A program made the position numbers and the translations under genes. Below the pieces are notes generated by a model. The model was given only the letters and a program-made list of their open reading frames with translations, was not told the DNA's origin and searched no databases. DNA of 64,000 nucleotides from contig NZ_JAUSXI010000001.1 of the NCBI RefSeq assembly GCF_030815865.1, forward strand, positions 3,782,001 through 3,846,000. Reading direction: 5' to 3'. Positions 8,342 to 24,046 of this stretch are shown piece after piece (the stretch's first letter is position 1; each line of letters begins with the position of its first letter). This stretch comes from Arthrobacter globiformis. GTDB lineage: Bacteria > Actinomycetota > Actinomycetes > Actinomycetales > Micrococcaceae.

Positions 8342-9007
8342 TTACCTCAAAAACAGTTCCGCGAGAATGTTGACCGAGTTCAAAAGGGACTGCCCCTTAG
8401 CCTTCGAATAATCCGTGTAGATGATCTCCACGGGGTGTTCCACGTAGCGCGGCTTCATGGCTGCCAGCCTGTTGACCAGCTCGGAGGCATGCGCCATGCG
8501 GTTCTGCGTCAGGTTGATGTTGCGGGCAACATAGGGGTTAAAGGCCCTGAGCCCATTGTGCGCGTCCGTCAGGTCCAGCCCGGTGGACAGCTTGGACTGG
8601 AGCGCGGCAGTTTTGAGCACGATCCGCTTCATCGGAGTGAGCTTGGTTCGGTCGTCAAGGAAGCGAGAGCCGAGGACGATGTCTGCCTCGTTGCTGAGAA
8701 TGCGGTTCGCCATCTCGAAGGCGTCAGAGACTTTGTGCTGGCCATCGGCGTCGAACGTCACAATGCAACCAAGCGCCGGATCCTGAAGCGCATACTCGAT
8801 GCCGGTCTGGAGGGCGGCCCCCTGGCCAAGATTGATGGGGTGCTGCACCACCACGGCTCCCGCTTCGCGGGCGATTTTTGCCGACTCGTCCGAGCTGCCG
8901 TCATCCACGCACACGACGTAGGGGAAAGTAGGCAGGAGACCTCGGATTACATCGCCGACTACGGTCCCTTCGTTGTACATAGGAATGACAATCCACGTTC
9001 GATTCAC
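8342..9007 (-). CDS. GT2 polyprenyl-phosphate glycosyltransferase (DPM1-like)
   Basis: The protein begins VNRTWIVIPMYNEGTVV, followed by VVCVDDGSSDES, QHPINLGQGAALQTGIEYAL and the FDADGQH metal-binding motif, the signature order of DPM1/GtrB/ArnC-type enzymes. LGSRFLDDR and TDAHNGLRAF are also typical. Such enzymes move a sugar from a nucleotide to polyprenyl phosphate, feeding extracytoplasmic glycosylation. The reading frame is open to 9136, but I place the start at a GTG (9007) with GGGAGA eight bases upstream. This avoids overlap with the divergent gene at 9121. It lacks the C-terminal membrane helices of some relatives, which the adjacent DUF2304 protein may supply (inference). Confidence 0.87.
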   Translation of the reverse strand: MNRTWIVIPMYNEGTVVGDVIRGLLPTFPYVVCVDDGSSDESAKIAREAGAVVVQHPINLGQGAALQTGIEYALQDPALGCIVTFDADGQHKVSDAFEMANRILSNEADIVLGSRFLDDRTKLTPMKRIVLKTAALQSKLSTGLDLTDAHNGLRAFNPYVARNINLTQNRMAHASELVNRLAAMKPRYVEHPVEIIYTDYSKAKGQSLLNSVNILAELFLR

Positions 9008-9120
9008 TGGACTAGTCTCCCATACCGAACCCGGGCCCCGGGGACGGCACGGAGCGATCGCCCTGCTTACAGTATTGTTGGCCACTGGCCATATTTCCCT
9101 GAAACTGTCGAGGAGCCCCC

Positions 9121-11184
9121 ATGCCCTGGGTGACATTCGTGCCCGTTTTACTGCTGGCTGCAGTGATCTTCCTGGGGCCCGGGCTCGTGGTTATGCGCGG
9201 AGCAGGAGTCAGGGGCCTTCCCCTCTTCGCGGTATCAGGTCCGACGACGGTCACTATAGCCAGCGCTGTTGCGGTTGCGGCTCCATACGCCAACATCGGG
9301 TACGGGATCGTCCCGGTGGCTGTCTGCGCACTGATCCTCACGGCCACGGCTCTCGTGCTGCGCTATGTCTTGGCTATGCGCGGAATAGTATTTGGGGCCC
9401 AGCCTCGGAAGTCGTTCGACGACGGTGCGGGGAACAGTGCCGGTATTGGGCCTGTGCTGACGTCAGCCCAGGAGTGGGTCAGGCGCGGTGCGATCATCGC
9501 CGCCTTCGCCATTCCCGCGGCCATCATCACGGTGCGGTTTGCGCGAATCATCGGCGCTCCCGGCAACATTTCGCAAACGTACGACAACATTTTCCATCTG
9601 AACGCCATTGGCCATATCTTGATCACCGGATCTGGTTCATCCTTGACTCTCGGAAACCTGACAACAGCTTCCGAGGCGTTCTACCCGGCCGCGTGGCACG
9701 ATCTAATCGCACTCGTCGCCTCAACAGCGTCAATCTCAGTCCCGGAAGCCATAAGCGCCGGCAATATCGTCATTGCCGGGGTCATCTGGCCCCTGGGAAT
9801 GATGTATCTGATCAGTCGGATCTCAACGGGTCAAGTCTTGCCCATGCTGCTGACCGGGGCACTCGCTGCGGGCTTCAGCTCCTTTCCTTACCTCATGATT
9901 GACTTTGGGGTTCTGTACCCCAACCTGTTGGCGATCGCGATCATGCCCGTGGCATTGGCGCTGACGATCGATCTTCTTGGCCTCAACCCAACCAAGCGGC
10001 GGATCATCCCTGTGCTCTGTCAGGGCGCCCTCATCCTCCCTGGACTGGCTTTGGCGCATCCGAGCTTTGTCGTGGCCCTGTTTGGACTGGCCCTCCCGCT
10101 GCTGCTGACGAAGCTCGTCCGCCTCGCCGCCGGTTACAGGCGCCGAGAGGCCACGGGACGGCAGCTGATCGGCTTTACAGTCCTGACGGCCATGTTCATT
10201 CCGTTGGTCTTCATCGTGTGGGACATGGCCGGTCAAAGCCTCACGTCTTCACGGTGGCAGCCCTATCAGTCCGTTTCCCAGGCCATCGGTGAGGTTCTTG
10301 GCGCCGGTCCCCAGGGAAGGCATGTTTCCCTGGTGATGTTCGTGATGCTCGTCTCGGGACTTGTCGCCTCCATCGCGCGGCGAAAGCTCGTATGGGTACT
10401 GGGCATGGCCTTTATTGCTGCCGGACTTTTCGTCGTGGCGTCCGCGCTTCCCGCGAGCGAGACCCGGCACTTCCTGACCGGCGTTTGGTACAACGACTCA
10501 TTCCGGCTCGCCGCGATGCTCCCCGTCGTCCTGCTTCCCCTGGCCGTACTGGGTGGCGAAAGCATTCTGCGCGGAGCTGCCGCTGCGGCCACAAGGAACC
10601 GGGTGGGCGAGACCGCCAGCAGGATACTGCGCCTTCCCTGCGCGACTGCCATGGACAAGATTGCGCCCGCTGCCGTTCTGCTCGTGGGAGTCTTCGCCAT
10701 CGCCGTAGGTGCGCAGTTCGGTGCCGTTGGAAAAGAGCAGGTCTTTGCGTCAGCCAACTACAGGACCGGGCCGCAGGCCCCTCTCGTCTCTACTGACGAG
10801 CGGGCGCTTCTGGACCGCCTGCCCAGCCACGTTCCGGCCGAAGCCACCGTCTACGGCGATCCCTGGACCGGGGCGTCCCTTACTGAGGGACTGTCGCTGC
10901 GCCGCTCTGTGTCCCCGCACATCGTCGGTCGCCGCACACCGGAAGAACTTGTCATCATGAGCAGGATTGACGAGGCAGGCGTTAATCCTCTGGTGTGCCC
11001 AGCAGTGAAGGACTTGAACGTCCAGTTCGCGCTCATTTTCGACGATCGGGAAGTGCACGGCGGTGCGCACCCCAATACGGCCATGGACGAGGCTGATAGC
11101 GCCCCTGGCCTCAAACTTGTCGACAGTCAGGGTTCAGCCCGGCTGTATCAGGTCACCGGCTGCGGACCACTCAGCAGCAATTAG
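9121..11184 (+). CDS. Large polytopic membrane protein, DUF6541-like
   Basis: The 687-residue protein has about 12-14 hydrophobic helices over the first ~540 residues. A ~150-residue extracytoplasmic C-terminal domain then ends with SARLYQVTGCGPLSSN. The arrangement (helices PVLLLAAVIFLGPGLVV, IVPVAVCALILTATALV, then a soluble tail) matches the DUF6541 family of actinobacterial surface-glycan loci. That family resembles membrane-embedded GT-C glycosyltransferases. A GT-C role using the polyprenyl-linked sugar made by the divergent DPM1-like enzyme is inference. No catalytic motif can be named with certainty. It stands alone on the plus strand, 113 bp from the divergent GT2. Confidence 0.7.
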   Translation: MPWVTFVPVLLLAAVIFLGPGLVVMRGAGVRGLPLFAVSGPTTVTIASAVAVAAPYANIGYGIVPVAVCALILTATALVLRYVLAMRGIVFGAQPRKSFDDGAGNSAGIGPVLTSAQEWVRRGAIIAAFAIPAAIITVRFARIIGAPGNISQTYDNIFHLNAIGHILITGSGSSLTLGNLTTASEAFYPAAWHDLIALVASTASISVPEAISAGNIVIAGVIWPLGMMYLISRISTGQVLPMLLTGALAAGFSSFPYLMIDFGVLYPNLLAIAIMPVALALTIDLLGLNPTKRRIIPVLCQGALILPGLALAHPSFVVALFGLALPLLLTKLVRLAAGYRRREATGRQLIGFTVLTAMFIPLVFIVWDMAGQSLTSSRWQPYQSVSQAIGEVLGAGPQGRHVSLVMFVMLVSGLVASIARRKLVWVLGMAFIAAGLFVVASALPASETRHFLTGVWYNDSFRLAAMLPVVLLPLAVLGGESILRGAAAAATRNRVGETASRILRLPCATAMDKIAPAAVLLVGVFAIAVGAQFGAVGKEQVFASANYRTGPQAPLVSTDERALLDRLPSHVPAEATVYGDPWTGASLTEGLSLRRSVSPHIVGRRTPEELVIMSRIDEAGVNPLVCPAVKDLNVQFALIFDDREVHGGAHPNTAMDEADSAPGLKLVDSQGSARLYQVTGCGPLSSN

Positions 11185-11268
11185 GTAGATGTCCCCTGCA
11201 CCGAACGGGTAAGCCCCGTGCGTTAATTGAACTGGTCCCCACGATTGTTGGACTGGCTGGGTGAGATC

Positions 11269-11735
11269 CTAAGCCGCGAGGGCATGGGCACGGTATTGCA
11301 CCGGGGGCTCAGGCCCTCGGGCTTTGTCGAGATTATGGGTGTTGTACCAGTAAAGCTTCCGGTCTCCGACGCTGAACTAGGTCACGTGAGTCACTCACTT
11401 CTGGTTCGGGGCCATGGCGTCGAACTCCCGATTCAGCAGGTTCGGCGCGGCGGTGCCCTGTTCGCCTTGGTGGGAGTTGTAGCGTTTCCTCCGCCGGACC
11501 TTGCAGATCCCAAGTGCCCGCGTCATCTTCAGCACAGTCTTCTTCGCGGCCGTCCATACTTGATTGAGCAGTTCCGTGTGCTCTGTGCAGTGCCCGTAGC
11601 AACCATGTTCTTAGATTCAGGGGCCTGGAGCCAGGCCTGGTGATGGAAGAACATCGATCGGGTAAGACCTGAGACCTGCAGCAGAACCGGAACTGGGAAG
11701 TCAGCCTTGAGGGCGATGAGTGCCTGGACTTTCAC
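11269..11735 (-). pseudogene. IS3-family transposase OrfB remnant with large internal deletion
   Basis: Reading the minus strand, FPVPVLLQVSGLTRSMFF is the OrfB N-terminal motif. A change of frame then gives TELLNQVWTAAKKTVLKMTR and CKVRRRKRYNSHQGEQG, followed by APNLLNREFDAMAPNQ. The next codon, normally Trp of the KWVTDVT motif, is a stop, and a second stop follows THVT. The reading then jumps from FSVGDRKLY directly to WYNTHNLDKARG and PPVQYRAHALAA, the C-terminus. Roughly 120 residues with the second and third catalytic acidic residues of the DDE triad are missing. The protein cannot be functional. Confidence 0.82.
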
Positions 11736-11737
11736 AG

Positions 11738-12067
11738 TTGTTTTGAGCCCTCAAGACCCGCAATTTTCCCAAGTCGGCCACCTATGCCCGTAACCGTTCG
11801 TTCTCCCGGCGCAACCGCTCCAAATCTGATGTCCCCGCCGGCGGTGGGGCGTCGGGCCTCCGGGTCCCCCTTTGGGCTTAGGCCGCAATGCGTCCGCACC
11901 CTCGCGACGATACGCACGAGCACACGTTCTCACTAAGCCCGGCGAAGACAACCCAACCTTGGCCGCGAGATCCGGGTGGTCTCACCCGCCAGGAAGCGTT
12001 CCACCAATACGAGCTTGACGTCGAAGGAGTCCGACTGCTTCCACCTCGTGAGATTGACCCGAGTCAT
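11738..12067 (-). pseudogene. IS3-family OrfA (HTH) remnant
   Basis: From an ATG at 12067 the minus strand reads VKLVLVERFLAGE, then needs a frame change to read LAAKVGLSSPGLVRTCARAY and RREGADALRPKPKG. It ends with SDLERLRRENERLRA, a stop where Glu is expected, and VADLGKLRVLRAQNN. This is the helix-turn-helix plus leucine-zipper layout of IS3-family OrfA. At least one frameshift and one nonsense change are visible, in line with the broken OrfB beside it. Confidence 0.75.
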
Positions 12068-12256
12068 ATAGACATCGACAGCCAAATCCCCGGGCAGCTC
12101 AAGTCACTGGCCACCGCGTCCTGACGGTGCCACATGACCCGCCACCCGCAGTCCGTCGGACAAACTAGGCGCTCGGCGGAGCCCAGGTCCCTTCAGGATC
12201 CGGTACATCCCGCCTTGGCACTCAGGGCATGTTCGCGAAGGTAGGTCGGCGTCGAC

Positions 12257-12982
12257 TCAGCCCCTTAGCGTAGCGACTGCCTTTTCGATGGGGCCGTCAA
12301 ATGTGATATTCCCGCGCTCGAGGAGGATTCCGCGGTCGCAAATACGCGACACGAGATCCAAATCATGGCTTACCACTACAAGGGTCTTACCCTCCGCCGC
12401 CAGCTCTTGGATCTTCTCGATGCACTTCTTCTGAAACGGCTCGTCACCGACCGCCAGGATCTCATCCACTAGGAACACCTCAGGGTCAGTGTGGACTGCG
12501 ACAGAGAAGGCCAGCCGCAGATACATGCCTGATGAGTAGAATTTCACCTCGGTGTCGATGAATTTGCCTATTTCGGCGAATTCTACGATGGAGTCGAAGC
12601 GCTCGTTGATCTGCTCCTCCGTCATGCCAAGGATTGCCCCATTAAGGTAGACGTTGTCCCGGCCCGACAGATCATGATGAAATCCGGCCCCTACCTCGAT
12701 CAGCCCGGCGACCCGTCCACGGGTCCGCACCGTCCCGTTATCGGGCACCATAACTCCTGAAATGTGCTTGAGCAACGTCGACTTGCCGGATCCGTTGAAT
12801 CCCAGAAGGGCCACGGCTTCGCCTTGATTGATTTCCAGCGAGACGTCGTGAAGTGCGTGGAATTTTTCGGAGAGATCACCCTTGCGGCCCTTGACCAGCC
12901 AGACTATGGCTTCCTTGATCGACCGGGTATGGCGAAGAACGAACTGCTTGTTGATGTTTTTAACTTCAATAGCGGTGGGCAA
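12257..12982 (-). CDS. wzt: Polysaccharide ABC exporter ATP-binding protein (Wzt/TagH type)
   Basis: This 241-residue ABC ATPase has Walker A GFNGSGKST, signature YSSGMYLRLAFS, Walker B VFLVDEILAVGD and H-loop VVVSHD. The insert VKGRKGDLSEKFHALHDVSL before the Walker A is typical of the O-antigen/teichoic acid exporter family (Wzt, TagH, Rv3781). It lacks the extra C-terminal glycan-binding domain found in some Wzt proteins, so it probably does not recognise a modified chain end. The TTG start at 12982 has GGAGC upstream and follows the permease stop by 2 bp. With the permease, GlfT2-like enzyme and Glf next door it likely exports a lipid-linked galactofuranose-containing glycan. Confidence 0.9.
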   Translation of the reverse strand: MPTAIEVKNINKQFVLRHTRSIKEAIVWLVKGRKGDLSEKFHALHDVSLEINQGEAVALLGFNGSGKSTLLKHISGVMVPDNGTVRTRGRVAGLIEVGAGFHHDLSGRDNVYLNGAILGMTEEQINERFDSIVEFAEIGKFIDTEVKFYSSGMYLRLAFSVAVHTDPEVFLVDEILAVGDEPFQKKCIEKIQELAAEGKTLVVVSHDLDLVSRICDRGILLERGNITFDGPIEKAVATLRG

Positions 12983-12984
12983 CT

Positions 12985-13852
12985 TTAAAGCTCCTGTGCA
13001 AAACGGCCTTCAAGCCGACGGAAGGTCGCCTGCCCGACGAGCAGAACGCCAGCAGAGACTAGCAATGCCACCGGCATCCAAAACTGGAGCAGGTTCGGCG
13101 GGAGAGGTGTGCTGCCGTCCGTCGTCGGGAGCCAAAACGCGAAGTGAAACGATTCCACTCCCACCGTTATCGGGTTGAATTGGTAAACGGTAAACCAGAA
13201 TTGTCCCAGCTTGTCCGCCACCATAGTCCACGCGTACATCACTGGGGACGCCCATGTCGCCACCATCAAGAGCATGTCGACAAAGTTCTCCGAATCGCGG
13301 AAGTAAACGTTCACGGCACCGAACAGCAGTCCCAGTCCCGTCGCCAAGAGCCCCACAATGGCAAACCCCCCGACGGCAGCTGCCAACTGGAACACGGAGG
13401 GGTGCCAACCCGCGAACACACATGCCGCAACGAGGATCACGAGCTGCGGAAAGAAGTGCACAGCGGAAACCCATACGGACGCAACCGGAAACAGCTCCCG
13501 CGGCAGGTATATCTTCTTGATCAATCCGCCGTTGTTCACGATGGATCGGGAAGCGTTACCCAAGGCCTCAGTGAAAAAATTGATGAGGACTATTCCAGAG
13601 AACAGATAGATCGCATAGTTCGGCAGTCCGTTGGGGTTGCGGGGGCTGTTTTCCAGCCCCAAGAAAACGCCCAGCGCAATGTAGAACACGATGAACTGCA
13701 CACCCGGCTTCACGTACGACCAAAGCAGGCCCAGAACAGAACCCCGGTACCTGACCTTCAGTTCCTTGCGAACCAGCAGCTTAAGCAGGAACCGCGTGCG
13801 GAAGACCTCAGCGAGCCCGCCGCCGAGGCCGGGGCGGGCCAACTCCTCCGTG

Positions 13853-13863
<11 letters not shown>
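12985..13863 (-). CDS. wzm: Polysaccharide ABC exporter permease (Wzm/TagG type)
   Basis: The 292-residue ABC-2 permease begins with a cytoplasmic stretch, LLVRKELKVRYRGSVLGLLW. It has about six transmembrane helices, including VQFIVFYIALGVFLGL, FPQLVILVAACVFAG and IVGLLATGLGLLFGA. The motif NFVDMLLMVATWASPVMYAW is typical of Wzm/TagG/Rv3783 exporters. It pairs with the ATPase 2 bp downstream to move an undecaprenyl-linked glycan across the membrane. Its ATG overlaps the end of the GlfT2-like gene by 11 bp, showing cotranscription with galactofuranan synthesis. Confidence 0.9.
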
Positions 13864-21469
<7,606 letters not shown>

Positions 21470-21473
<4 letters not shown>

Positions 21474-21967
21474 AGCGCCGGCGGAGCGGAAGCGGCACGG
21501 GAGGCGAAGCGGATCACGCGCTTGTCGAACAGCAGGACGATGGCCGTGGCGGCCGGGATCAGCATCGCGGCGCCGGCCACCGGGAATCCGCCGGTGAGCG
21601 TGGGGAAGCCGATGGTCAGCACGAACAGCTGGGCCACCAGCGCACCGGCCCTCGGCCAGCGGAAGCCCCGGAACAGGAACACGGCAACGGCATACAGCCA
21701 CGACGCAAAGGCCAGCAGCAGGCCGAGTGTGAAAATGGCACCCCAGAACGACATGACAGGCGCTCCGCTGGCCAGCTGGAAACCGTACCAGGCTGCTGCC
21801 CCCAGCAGGGCCGTGGCCTCGGCTGCCACAATCCCAGAGATCACGGCGGCGGCGCGGGGACGGACGGGGCCCGAAGGATCCGTTCCGGCCGAGGCCTGGT
21901 CCTCCGGCACTCCACCGTCTCCGGCGTCAGCGAATGGGGCGGACGGGTCTTCTGGGGGTCTTGACAC
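21470..21967 (-). CDS. Small four-helix membrane protein, function unknown
   Basis: The 165-residue protein has a Pro/Asp-rich N-terminal ~40 residues and then four hydrophobic helices: AAAVISGIVAAEATALLGAA, FWGAIFTLGLLLAFASWLYA, AGALVAQLFVLTIGFPTL and GAAMLIPAATAIVLLF. I do not recognise a named family, though similar proteins are common in Micrococcaceae. It converges with the FtsK-like gene, and the two stop codons overlap by 4 bp, so termination signals must lie inside coding sequence. It is divergent from whiB1. Confidence 0.65.
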
Positions 21968-22107
21968 ACTGGCACACTACCCGAGATAGTCGACACACGG
22001 CGGGACAGCCCGCCGATGTGATGCATCGCTCACGTTTCTTGGGGATTTCGTGGTCCACAACCCCTTGTTTACACAGCGTTAACATGAAACGCTTGATCCA
22101 GATGACC

Positions 22108-22133
22108 AAGGGGGCCCTGCAGGGCCCCTTTCC
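22108..22133 (+). terminator. Orphan GC palindrome with T-rich tail upstream of whiB1
   Basis: GGGGCCCTGCAGGGCCCC is a perfect 18-bp palindrome (about 22111-22128), flanked by AA and TT and followed by TTTCCTTTGT. It looks like an intrinsic terminator in plus orientation. No annotated gene on the plus strand ends here: the preceding gene is on the minus strand and reads away. It could end a short RNA from 21968-22108, or be an attenuator in a long whiB1 leader. Confidence 0.5.
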
Positions 22134-22145
22134 TTTGTAAGCCCT

Positions 22146-22161
22146 AGTGAATATTTTCACA
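22146..22161 (+). promoter_or_regulatory. CRP-like binding site upstream of whiB1
   Basis: AGTGAATATTTTCACA matches the CRP/FNR-type consensus TGTGA-N6-TCACA with the correct six-base spacer and only the first position off. It lies ~38-54 bp before the whiB1 start; TTGACT at 22169 follows closely. In M. tuberculosis the whiB1 promoter is controlled by the CRP homologue Rv3676, which supports a conserved cAMP-responsive input. Function here is inferred. Confidence 0.6.
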
Positions 22162-22199
22162 AAGGGTATTGACTTCCCAGGAATGGAGTACTGATCAGC

Positions 22200-22448
22200 A
22201 TGGATTGGCGTAACCGCGCGGCCTGCCTCGACAAGGACCCGGAGCTGTTTTTTCCCGTAGGCAATACTGGCCCCGCGCTTTTGCAGATCGAAGAAGCCAA
22301 GAGCGTCTGCCGCCGGTGTCCGGTCGTTGACACCTGCCTGCAGTGGGCGCTGGAGTCCGGACAGGATGCAGGCGTGTGGGGGGGCATGAGCGAGGACGAG
22401 CGGCGTGCGCTGAAGCGCCGCGCCGCCAGGGCCCGGCGCGCGTCTTAA
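22200..22448 (+). CDS. whiB1: WhiB1-type Fe-S transcription factor
   Basis: The 82-residue protein has the four Wbl cysteines at 9, 37, 40 and 46 (CxxC in SVCRRCPV), which bind a [4Fe-4S] cluster. The turn motif GVWGG is at 58-62 and a basic tail KRRAARARRAS follows. The opening DWRNRAACLDKDPELFFPVG is that of the WhiB1 subfamily, an essential NO-sensitive regulator that binds sigma-A region 4. GGAG lies 11 bp upstream of the ATG. It is convergent with the sensor kinase pdtaS, exactly as whiB1/Rv3220c in M. tuberculosis, which supports the WhiB1 assignment over other Wbl paralogues. Confidence 0.92.
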   Translation: MDWRNRAACLDKDPELFFPVGNTGPALLQIEEAKSVCRRCPVVDTCLQWALESGQDAGVWGGMSEDERRALKRRAARARRAS

Positions 22449-22493
22449 CGCGCACAAGAGCAGCGAGGGCACCCGAGCAAAAGCTTCACTAGA

Positions 22494-22537
22494 AAAGGCG
22501 ACGGCCGCGGACCTCATGGTCCGCGGCCGTCGCCTTT
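22494..22537. terminator. Bidirectional terminator between whiB1 and pdtaS
   Basis: A perfect 20-bp stem runs from 22494-22513 to 22518-22537 around the loop TCAT, with AAA on the left and TTT on the right. It therefore presents a U-tract on either strand. It lies between two convergent genes, 45 bp past the whiB1 stop and 5 bp past the pdtaS stop, and can serve both. Confidence 0.88.
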
Positions 22538-22542
22538 GTCGT

Positions 22543-24012
22543 TTAGCGGCTTGCCAGACTCAGGACAATCTGCACCGCCGTGCCGCCGCCCTCGCGGGGC
22601 TGCCACTGGATGGTGCCGCCGAGTTCGCTCGTGACCAGCGTCCGGACAATCTGCAGCCCAAGGCCCTCCACATGGGGCGTCTCCGGCAGGCCCACCCCGT
22701 CGTCCGCCACAGTGACGGTGAGCAGTTCCTCATCGTCGTCGCCAGCTGAACGGTCGGCGAGCAGCCACACCGTGCCGGTGCGTCCCTCCAGTCCGTGCTC
22801 GACGGCATTGGTGACGAGTTCGTTGATCACCAGCGCCAGCGGCGTCGCGAAGTCGCTGGGAAGCTCACCGAACAAACCTGACCGCTGCGTCCGGACTTGC
22901 TGGGACGGTGAGGCCACTTCTGCAGAAAGGCGGAACTGGCGTCCGATCAGTTCATCAAAGTCAACGCTTTGGGTCAGCCCCTGCGAGAGCGTCTCGTGCA
23001 CCAGGGCAATCGTTGCCACGCGCCGCATGGCCTGTTCCAGCCCCTGCTTTGCCTCGTCACTGACCATTCGACGGGACTGCATGCGCAGCAGCGCTGCAAC
23101 GGTCTGTAGGTTGTTCTTGACCCGGTGGTGGATTTCACGGATCGTGGCATCCTTCGTGACCAGTTCCATCTCGCGGCGTCGCAGCTCGGACACGTCACGG
23201 CAGAGGACCAGCGCACCGAAACGCTGCTGCTCGTCGCGGAGCGGGATGGCGCGCAGCGACAGGCTTACGCCGCGGGATTCAATCTCGCTTCGCCACGGCA
23301 TCCGCCCGGTGACAACAAGAGGCAGCGTCTCGTCCACCAAGCGGCGGTCCTTGAGCAGACCCGCCGTTACCTCAGCCAGCGAGCGCCCTTCGAGGGATTC
23401 GCCGTCGCCGAGGCGCCGGAACGCCGAGACGCCGTTCGGGCTGGCGTACTGCACGATGCCCTCGGCGTCGAGGCGGATCAGGCCGTCACCAACGCGCGGG
23501 GCCCCGCGGCGGGAGCCGGTCGGCGAGGCGAAGTCCGGCCAGAGACCCAGTGTGCCCATGCGCAGCAGGTCATAGGCACACTGGCGGTAGGTCAGCTCCA
23601 GCCTGGACGGCATCCGCGAGCTGGAGAGGTCCATGTGTGAGGTGACCACCGCCAGCGTCCGCCCGTTCCTGACCATCGGCACGGCTTCGACCCGCAGTGC
23701 CATGTCGCTGCTCCAGTTCGTCTCACTGGAACGCTCAATGGTGCGGCTCTCCCACGCCTTGTCCACCAGCGGCTGCAGGTCCGAGCGGATGCCCTCCCCG
23801 ACGAAGTCGGCGTGGAATACCGTATGCGTCGTGGAGGGCCTGACGTGAGCCAGGGCAACGTAGCCGTGCTCCGGGTGGGGAAACCACAGGGCCAGGTCGG
23901 CAAACGCAAGATCGGCCACCATCTGCCAGTCGCCCACCAGGAGGTGCAGCCACTCGGCATCCCCCGGCCCAAAATCAGCGTGCTCCCTGATGGGGTCCGT
24001 AAAGATTGCCAC
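22543..24012 (-). CDS. pdtaS: Sensor histidine kinase PdtaS (HisKA_2 family)
   Basis: The 489-residue cytosolic kinase has an N-terminal GAF-like sensor (~1-150). A PAS domain follows (~175-280: DGLIRLDAEGIVQYASPNGV). The HisKA_2 dimerisation helix carries the phospho-accepting His in IREIHHRVKNNLQTVAALLR. A HATPase_c domain closes it, with N-box LVINELVTNAVEHG and G1 box VADDGVGLP. No membrane segment is present. This is the layout of M. tuberculosis PdtaS (Rv3220c), which signals to the RNA-binding antiterminator PdtaR and senses metals/NO or cyclic-di-GMP. The PdtaR partner is not in this window. The GTG start at 24012 has GGAGG just upstream. Confidence 0.9.
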   Translation of the reverse strand: MAIFTDPIREHADFGPGDAEWLHLLVGDWQMVADLAFADLALWFPHPEHGYVALAHVRPSTTHTVFHADFVGEGIRSDLQPLVDKAWESRTIERSSETNWSSDMALRVEAVPMVRNGRTLAVVTSHMDLSSSRMPSRLELTYRQCAYDLLRMGTLGLWPDFASPTGSRRGAPRVGDGLIRLDAEGIVQYASPNGVSAFRRLGDGESLEGRSLAEVTAGLLKDRRLVDETLPLVVTGRMPWRSEIESRGVSLSLRAIPLRDEQQRFGALVLCRDVSELRRREMELVTKDATIREIHHRVKNNLQTVAALLRMQSRRMVSDEAKQGLEQAMRRVATIALVHETLSQGLTQSVDFDELIGRQFRLSAEVASPSQQVRTQRSGLFGELPSDFATPLALVINELVTNAVEHGLEGRTGTVWLLADRSAGDDDEELLTVTVADDGVGLPETPHVEGLGLQIVRTLVTSELGGTIQWQPREGGGTAVQIVLSLASR

Positions 24013-24046
24013 TGCACCTCCAGTTTTTCGACGGCGGGACCTTGTC

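Larger units (their letters stand above)
11228..12067 (-). mobile_element. Degenerate IS3-family insertion sequence
   Basis: Between 11185 and 12256 no intact gene is present, but the minus strand carries the ordered remains of an IS3-family element: OrfA HTH, OrfA coiled-coil end, OrfB start, OrfB HTH-like linker and OrfB C-terminus. The outer end next to the OrfB stop reads TGAACTGGTCCCCACGATTG and ends in TTGGAC (11228-11253). It resembles terminal inverted repeats of actinobacterial IS3 elements. I found no matching repeat at the other end, so that side is probably lost or eroded. Frames are broken repeatedly, so the element is dead. It sits at the junction between two polysaccharide modules. 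The remaining 12068-12256 shows nothing recognisable. Confidence 0.8.

Noticed and set aside
7922..9133. 403-codon plus-strand frame across the DUF2304 and DPM1-like genes
   Set aside because: The opposite strand encodes two clear protein families in two short, closely spaced genes; this frame has no similarity to known domains.
11888..12124. Plus-strand 78-codon frame in the IS remnant
   Set aside because: It is antisense to the OrfA remains; the minus-strand reading gives recognisable HTH and coiled-coil motifs.
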